From Collybiopsis luxurians FD-317 M1 (lineage: Eukaryota > Basidiomycota > Agaricomycetes > Agaricales > Omphalotaceae), in assembly GCA_000827265.1 (NCBI GenBank), contig KN834752.1, positions 248,001 through 312,000 on the forward strand: DNA of 64,000 bases. Reading direction: 5' to 3'. Position 1 is the first letter of the stretch. Each line of letters begins with the position of its first letter. Under the pieces are notes generated by a model. The model worked only from the letters and a program-made list of their open reading frames with translations. It did no database searches and was not told where the DNA came from. The position numbers and the translations under genes are program-made. Shown one piece after another: positions 59,542 to 64,000 of this stretch.

Positions 59542-59613
59542 TAGCAGCAACTTGTTTCGATCAAGTGACCTCGGGGTTATGGGCCCCGCGCGCTACCACT
59601 GCGCCATGCTGCT
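59542..59613 (-). tRNA. Initiator tRNA-Met(CAT)
   Basis: The minus strand folds as a 72-nt intronless tRNA. The acceptor starts with A1, pairing AGCAGCA with TGCTGCT. The D arm is GGCGCAGTGGTAGCGC, and the anticodon arm CGGGGCCCATAACCCCG has three G:C pairs and CAT. The T loop is GATCGAAAC in place of TTCGAAA, and there is no intron. The A1:U72 pair and the AUCGAAA-type T loop are marks of eukaryotic initiator tRNA. It lies between the two dioxygenase copies. Confidence 0.93.
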
Positions 59614-59990
59614 ATACTCTATGGACCTTAACTGCTTACTGGAAGTAAAATGAGGCTTGAAGCGCTCAACGTCGAAGAGAGAGTGATCGGGAACATCAAT
59701 CCTCGTTAATGCGGGCTCTCAAAAAGCGTTCTTATGGGAATTTTCAGGCTCGCTAGGAGCGGTGATCATTAATCCAAGGAAATTTTAACGGCAGCAAGTA
59801 CAACTGGGGTAGCTGATAATTCTATCTGACAATTCTGTCTCTCGGCCGCAATCTAGCAAGAGGGAATCTCCAAAATCCGAGGCTCTATGCTGTAAATATC
59901 CAGACTACACCTGACCGCAGTGCGAATATATGAAGCCTTCCCACTTTTTCCACACGGAAAGCAAGCTGCCTTTCGCTTCTATCTCTCAGG

Positions 59991-61619
59991 ATGCCTAGCT
60001 TGGTATCTCCCCCAGTGCCTCTTGCTCCTCACTATGAGGCTGCACCGCGAACGAAAGAAGCACGTCTGTACCTAGACTGATCTTGTATGCGCGATGAAAA
60101 CTGACCGTATTCGACTTCAACAACAGTTGACTTTGCCGACCTTCCTGTCATTGACCTATCGAAGTATGTGAATACTGACCCAGCAATTCACACCCAAATA
60201 GTCGAACAAGTACGCTCGGCAATGGCTGAATATGGGCTATTCTACATTGTCAATCATGGTCTTACCAGTGCCGAGGTAGTAAAAAGGCAGTAGCTTGCTA
60301 GCTAATGAACACTAAGGACCCTCTTTACAGAATACGAGAATTTTCGACATAGCAGATATACCTTTTTCACAGGTAGAGGAAGATGAAAAGCAAAACTATG
60401 AATCTAGATTGAAGGAAACGGGTACTCAAGAAGGTTATAAACCGCGCCAGTATTATGTCAGTTTGTATAGTACCTTGCCCAGTTTTTCGTTTATACTGGC
60501 TTTGCTTTAGCACATCAACGATGGCGTTAGAGACCAGCTCGAGATTTATGCACGTAAGCGCACCTTTTTCCGATGATAATCTCTTTGTTGACCACGTCCA
60601 ATAGTCGATCATGACGTGCACAAAGGCAATCATCCAGAAGCACTCCGACCTTTCTTGCCGGAACTGGATCATTTTGCTCGTCACAGTCATATTAATGTTC
60701 TTTATCCCATTTTGCGGCAAGAGCTTCGCTTTTTTTATAGCAATCTGCTTTGTCAATGACAGAGAGCCTACAGTCTATTAGCGTTGGGCCTCGGGCTTCC
60801 CAAGGATGCTCTCGTCGATCTGCATCTATGGGAAGAATACTCGACGACTTATAGTATGTTCTTCTCCCTGATATTCAGACCATGGCTAATTCTCCCCATT
60901 ATGCAAGTGCGATTCATGAAATAGTACGTCAAGATTCTCCTTAACCGATGAGTATCTCAACTCAAGATCACCTTCAGCTACCCTCGAACAGAAGAGGAGG
61001 AAATGAAAGCGAAAAGTATTTGGTTGAAAGGTCTGTAAGTTTTCTTTTACTAAATCGCGAAAAGCTCATATATCGAAGGGCATACCGACATCGGATCCAT
61101 CACCTTAATGTACAGCCAACCGGTTTCAGCGCTGCAAATTCGTGCCAAAGATGGGTCGTGGAAATGGGTGAAGCACATGGAAAACGCTATAGTAAGCAGT
61201 ACCGTGGCGCTAGTCATTCAAAAATCATTAGACCGCGTAGGTTGTTAACACTGGGGATGCACTTGAGTTCTTATCCGGGGGATTTTACCGGGCCACTACG
61301 CACAGGTCAGCTCTTTGTTTTATACCCTTGACACCCGTACGTCTCCTAATGAAATTGATGATTTACTAGAGTCGTTCAACCTCCGTCGGACCAACGCGCA
61401 TATACCCGCCTCGGATTATTCTATTTTGTCTTGCCTCGGGAAGACTTGATCCTTAAGCCACTTAGTGACAGTCCAATTCTGAAGCAGACACAGAGCGGCT
61501 GGGTTAATGATCGACTCCGCAGCGTAGATCCACCGACCGTGGAGGTATGGCGGAAAGAGAGGATCAAGTCTTATGGAAACGAAACGGCTGCCGAAGCGCA
61601 TGCGGCTGGGAAAGGTTGA
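59991..61619 (+). CDS. 2-oxoglutarate/Fe(II) dioxygenase, copy 2 (tandem paralogue)
   Basis: Close paralogue of the 57790-59435 gene with the same exon plan. Signatures are MPSLVSPPVPLAPHYEAAP, ADLPVIDLSKYVNTDPA, AMAEYGLFYIVNHGL, YKPRQYYHINDGVRDQ, HPEALRPFLPELDHFARHSH, KGHTDIGSITLM (H-x-D), TTHRVVQPP (His), LGLFYFVLPRED and YSQPVSALQI. All key iron ligands are present, so it is likely active. The tail is longer (NETAAEAHAAGKG). Start 59991, stop 61617-61619. The pair arose by tandem duplication. Substrate is unknown. Confidence 0.9.
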
Positions 61620-64000
61620 ACAGACTCTGGGTTTGCGAATAAGAATGCGTTTTCTTCATTATCATATGTATTCTATATGTTTTATCACTTTTTAGCTCGA
61701 TAATGATATCGTTTGGCTCACCGCTGTCAGAGGAAGAGAATCGAGTTTCGGATTGTTTCCGAACACAGTTGCGTCATCTTTTCGGCTGTTTTACCGAAAA
61801 CTCGCATTGGCAACTGTGCATGGTACCTTCCTTTGTTTCTCATTTGACCGATGTAATTCCCTTAAAAAACTTCAAGAATCAAGAAAATTCTGACAGGATT
61901 AAGATTCTACCTATATCCTGGCTGCGCGACGGTTACTTCAAATTCCTATCATTCCATTGCTAAGCAGATGCCAATATTCGCCTGATTTGTTGCACAATCT
62001 TGACTGCCATTGCAATGAACTGGACAGCGCAGATTAGCTATATAGTATGCATGTTCCAGCAAGTAATTCTTCCTCCGACACCTTTGGTCACAAGATTGTA
62101 CCGGCCGCTGTCACTTCTCTATTCGCATTTGGAAAACGCCCACTGTTGATTCTCCGAAATTCCGTCTAGCTTCTCTTTACCGGAGGTATATCGGGTATGG
62201 GCGGTAGGGAGTCGATTTTCTCGTATGTCGGTTCGGACATCGTATTCCTCCAAGACCGAGGTCGATATCAAGGATCGCTCTCGGATGCTACTGCATTGGG
62301 GACTTGGTCGACTTCATTGGTGGAGGACTTTCATTTATTAATCTCATGACGCTGGATATTCTGGATCTCACCTCCGTTCTTGTGGGCTTCCAATGGTTTA
62401 TTCTTCCTCAACATAAGCTGCAGGAAAATTTTACTGTTACGAAGCTTAAGCAGGTTCAGATTGACTTCGTCGGGTCTTCTCAGCGTAACTGCTGCTCTAC
62501 TGCTTTTGGCTCCAATTTCTTCCAGAAAAGTGTTGATTGCATTGAGTTTCGTCTTGCTTCCTCATGTTGGTAATGGTAGGGAGCGCCGTGGCAGCGGCAA
62601 ACTTTATTATCACAACTCTGTGTCAAGAAAAGGCTGTCTTGCCGTTGAGGCCTGAGGCTCGGACCGTTGCGCTGGTGTTCTCAAGCACAGTGTGCAGGGT
62701 TGGGTCCGCCTCGACCTTACTTGTCTCTTAAGCGGTTTTGATTTATCTTTGTCCAGATTTTTTTACTTACATGTACGTATGCCATCAGTTCACTGTATCT
62801 TCCGGATAACTGTGGACGGTCGAGCGTTGTGAGTGGTGAACTGTTACTCCTACGATCATTTCATCATCACCTGCGTCGGAAATTTGATCTCATAAAGATG
62901 TTATACAGATTACAACTGGACCCGCTCACGCAATCAACCATGATGCTTTGGAGATTCAGCACCATCACGTCGTTTTGGGTACGTTATTGGAAACCTTATA
63001 GTAACGGGGATCAGAGTCGGTATGACCGTGCAAAATTCGAAAATTTGGTCAAATAGGCCTTGTCTGGGCGCAAGGGGAACACCAAACAAGGTCAGGGGCT
63101 CATCATCAGTGCTCAGGATTAATACTCGTTCCTTGGGGAGCGAGTGATGTTGCAGGTACATATGCTCTGTATGTGTCTTTGGTCCCTTCATCTGATTCTA
63201 TGCAAAACTCAAACTAAACCTTTGACAGCTTGCGGAATCACTAAAAATTCTCTCACCCGAACGCGCCTGTCCCAAACTCCTGGCATCTCGAATCAAGTCG
63301 CAGATACAGTCGTCACGTCGGGGATTAGTGCAGTGCAGGGTGACGTTGATGCGAAGACTGACGGTAAATAACAGGGTATTTCTGTCTGTTTTCACCGTTA
63401 TCGAAATGGCGATGTTGCTTTCCTGGCTTATATCGGTAGGCGAATCGTTCCAACTACTTACAAACATTCTTTTCCTCTCTCTCTCATTTCATTTAATCTT
63501 TCTCTCACCGCCGCAAAATAACATCCATATATCCGCAATTTTGGGACAATGCCGAATCACAGAATTTTCGATAGACCTGCCAAAAGGGGCTCGTAGCCGG
63601 ATTCGAAGGGGAAGAAGAATGTGGATATAAAGACAGGTGTCGAATCGGAGTGCCCCCGTACATCTTTACTCCATGTCCCTCATCACTCTGACAAGATTGC
63701 GTCAAGAGATACATCTATCGTGCGTGGTGTACGCGGAGTTGATTTGAAGGAAGATTATCAGGGTAGAGCGAGAGGACCAAGGTTGGCGGCAGTGAGAGGG
63801 AGGTAGTACCAAGGGGGGCACATGAGATGCCTGCTAGCGCATCCTAGCAGGCGGTAAGGTTTCAGTTTACCGCTAATTTTCCCGAACGGTCAACGTGAGG
63901 TACATCTTTTGAATGCTTTTAAAACTAAGGTATACACTTACAGATACTGTCGGGTATTGGGCTGTGGAAATGCTGTAAAACTCGGGACCGAATGTATGTG
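61620..64000. other. Right-end region, no intact gene
   Basis: Apart from the transporter relic at about 62.1-62.7 kb, this 2.4-kb stretch holds ORFs that lack motifs or ATGs (for example 61703-61963, 62829-63056, 63328-63630). No repeats of note were seen. A gene may start beyond the window end. Confidence 0.4.
62090..62720 (+). pseudogene. Decayed DHA2-type (14-TM) MFS transporter fragment
   Basis: One frame over 62172-62585 has the MFS hallmarks FTGGISGMGG, GSDIVFLQDRGRYQG (as in D-I-V-P-L-x-x-R-G-x-Y-Q-G), R-R-W-I-F-W-I (as in WRWIFWINLP) and hydrophobic segments ending LLSVTAALLLLA. It is broken by a TGA at 62347-62349. An overlapping frame carries another homologous piece (KLKQVQIDFVG), so frameshifts are likely. 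No ATG-started ORF covers it. The surrounding 61.6-64 kb holds only weak short ORFs, so this is taken as a relic. Limits are approximate. Confidence 0.5.

Noticed and set aside
62829..63630. Several small ORFs at the right end
   Set aside because: Most lack ATG starts, overlap one another and show no motif; they may be further debris of the transporter relic.

Overview
The window is nuclear DNA of a filamentous basidiomycete, most likely a mushroom-forming agaricomycete. Nearly every gene is cut by GT-AG introns of about 50-60 bp, genes are tightly packed and often divergent, and the content fits: a fucose pathway, F-box/leucine-rich proteins, a CPL1-like secreted protein, NmrA-like proteins, DUF4246 and 2OG dioxygenases. 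Gene models were spliced by eye; exon borders named in the entries were checked for frame, others are approximate.

Region 1 (1-46 kb) is dense, conserved housekeeping sequence. In order it holds Dap1 (-), Suv3 helicase (-), mitochondrial ribosomal mS33 (+), a secreted unknown (-), the mitochondrial calcium uniporter MCU (+), a DUF4246 protein (-), a Gts1-like ArfGAP (+), an F-box protein (-), SDHAF4 (+), GDP-L-fucose synthase (-), FAD synthase (+), RPS9 (-), RPL21 (+), MRE11 (-) and a GDP-fucose-type transporter (+). It continues with a second secreted unknown (-), a small KPWE-motif (Pex39-like) protein (+), a Rad5/Uls1-type SNF2 ATPase (+), an EST1/SMG7 protein (+), a coiled-coil protein (+), a SUZ-domain protein (-), DUG1 (+), an MFS transporter (+), BRO1 (-) between two divergent tRNA-Arg(ACG) genes, and MIC10 (+).

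Region 2 (46-64 kb) is looser and looks accessory. It has two NmrA-like paralogues about 5-6 kb apart, a secreted protein with ADP-ribosyltransferase-like motifs, a frame-disrupted F-box gene, inverted and tandem repeats (one MITE-like), a CPL1-like cysteine-rich secreted protein, two tandem 2OG-Fe(II) dioxygenase genes with an initiator tRNA-Met between them, and a decayed DHA2-type MFS transporter near the right end.

Shared themes: six genes serve mitochondria (SUV3, mS33, MCU, SDHAF4, MIC10, and FAD synthase indirectly). The fucose synthase and its probable Golgi transporter lie only 6.3 kb apart. Four divergent gene pairs have start codons only 66-70 bp apart. Three introns are best explained as GC-AG introns. 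MIC10 is built from five very short exons, including ones of 13 and 22 nt.
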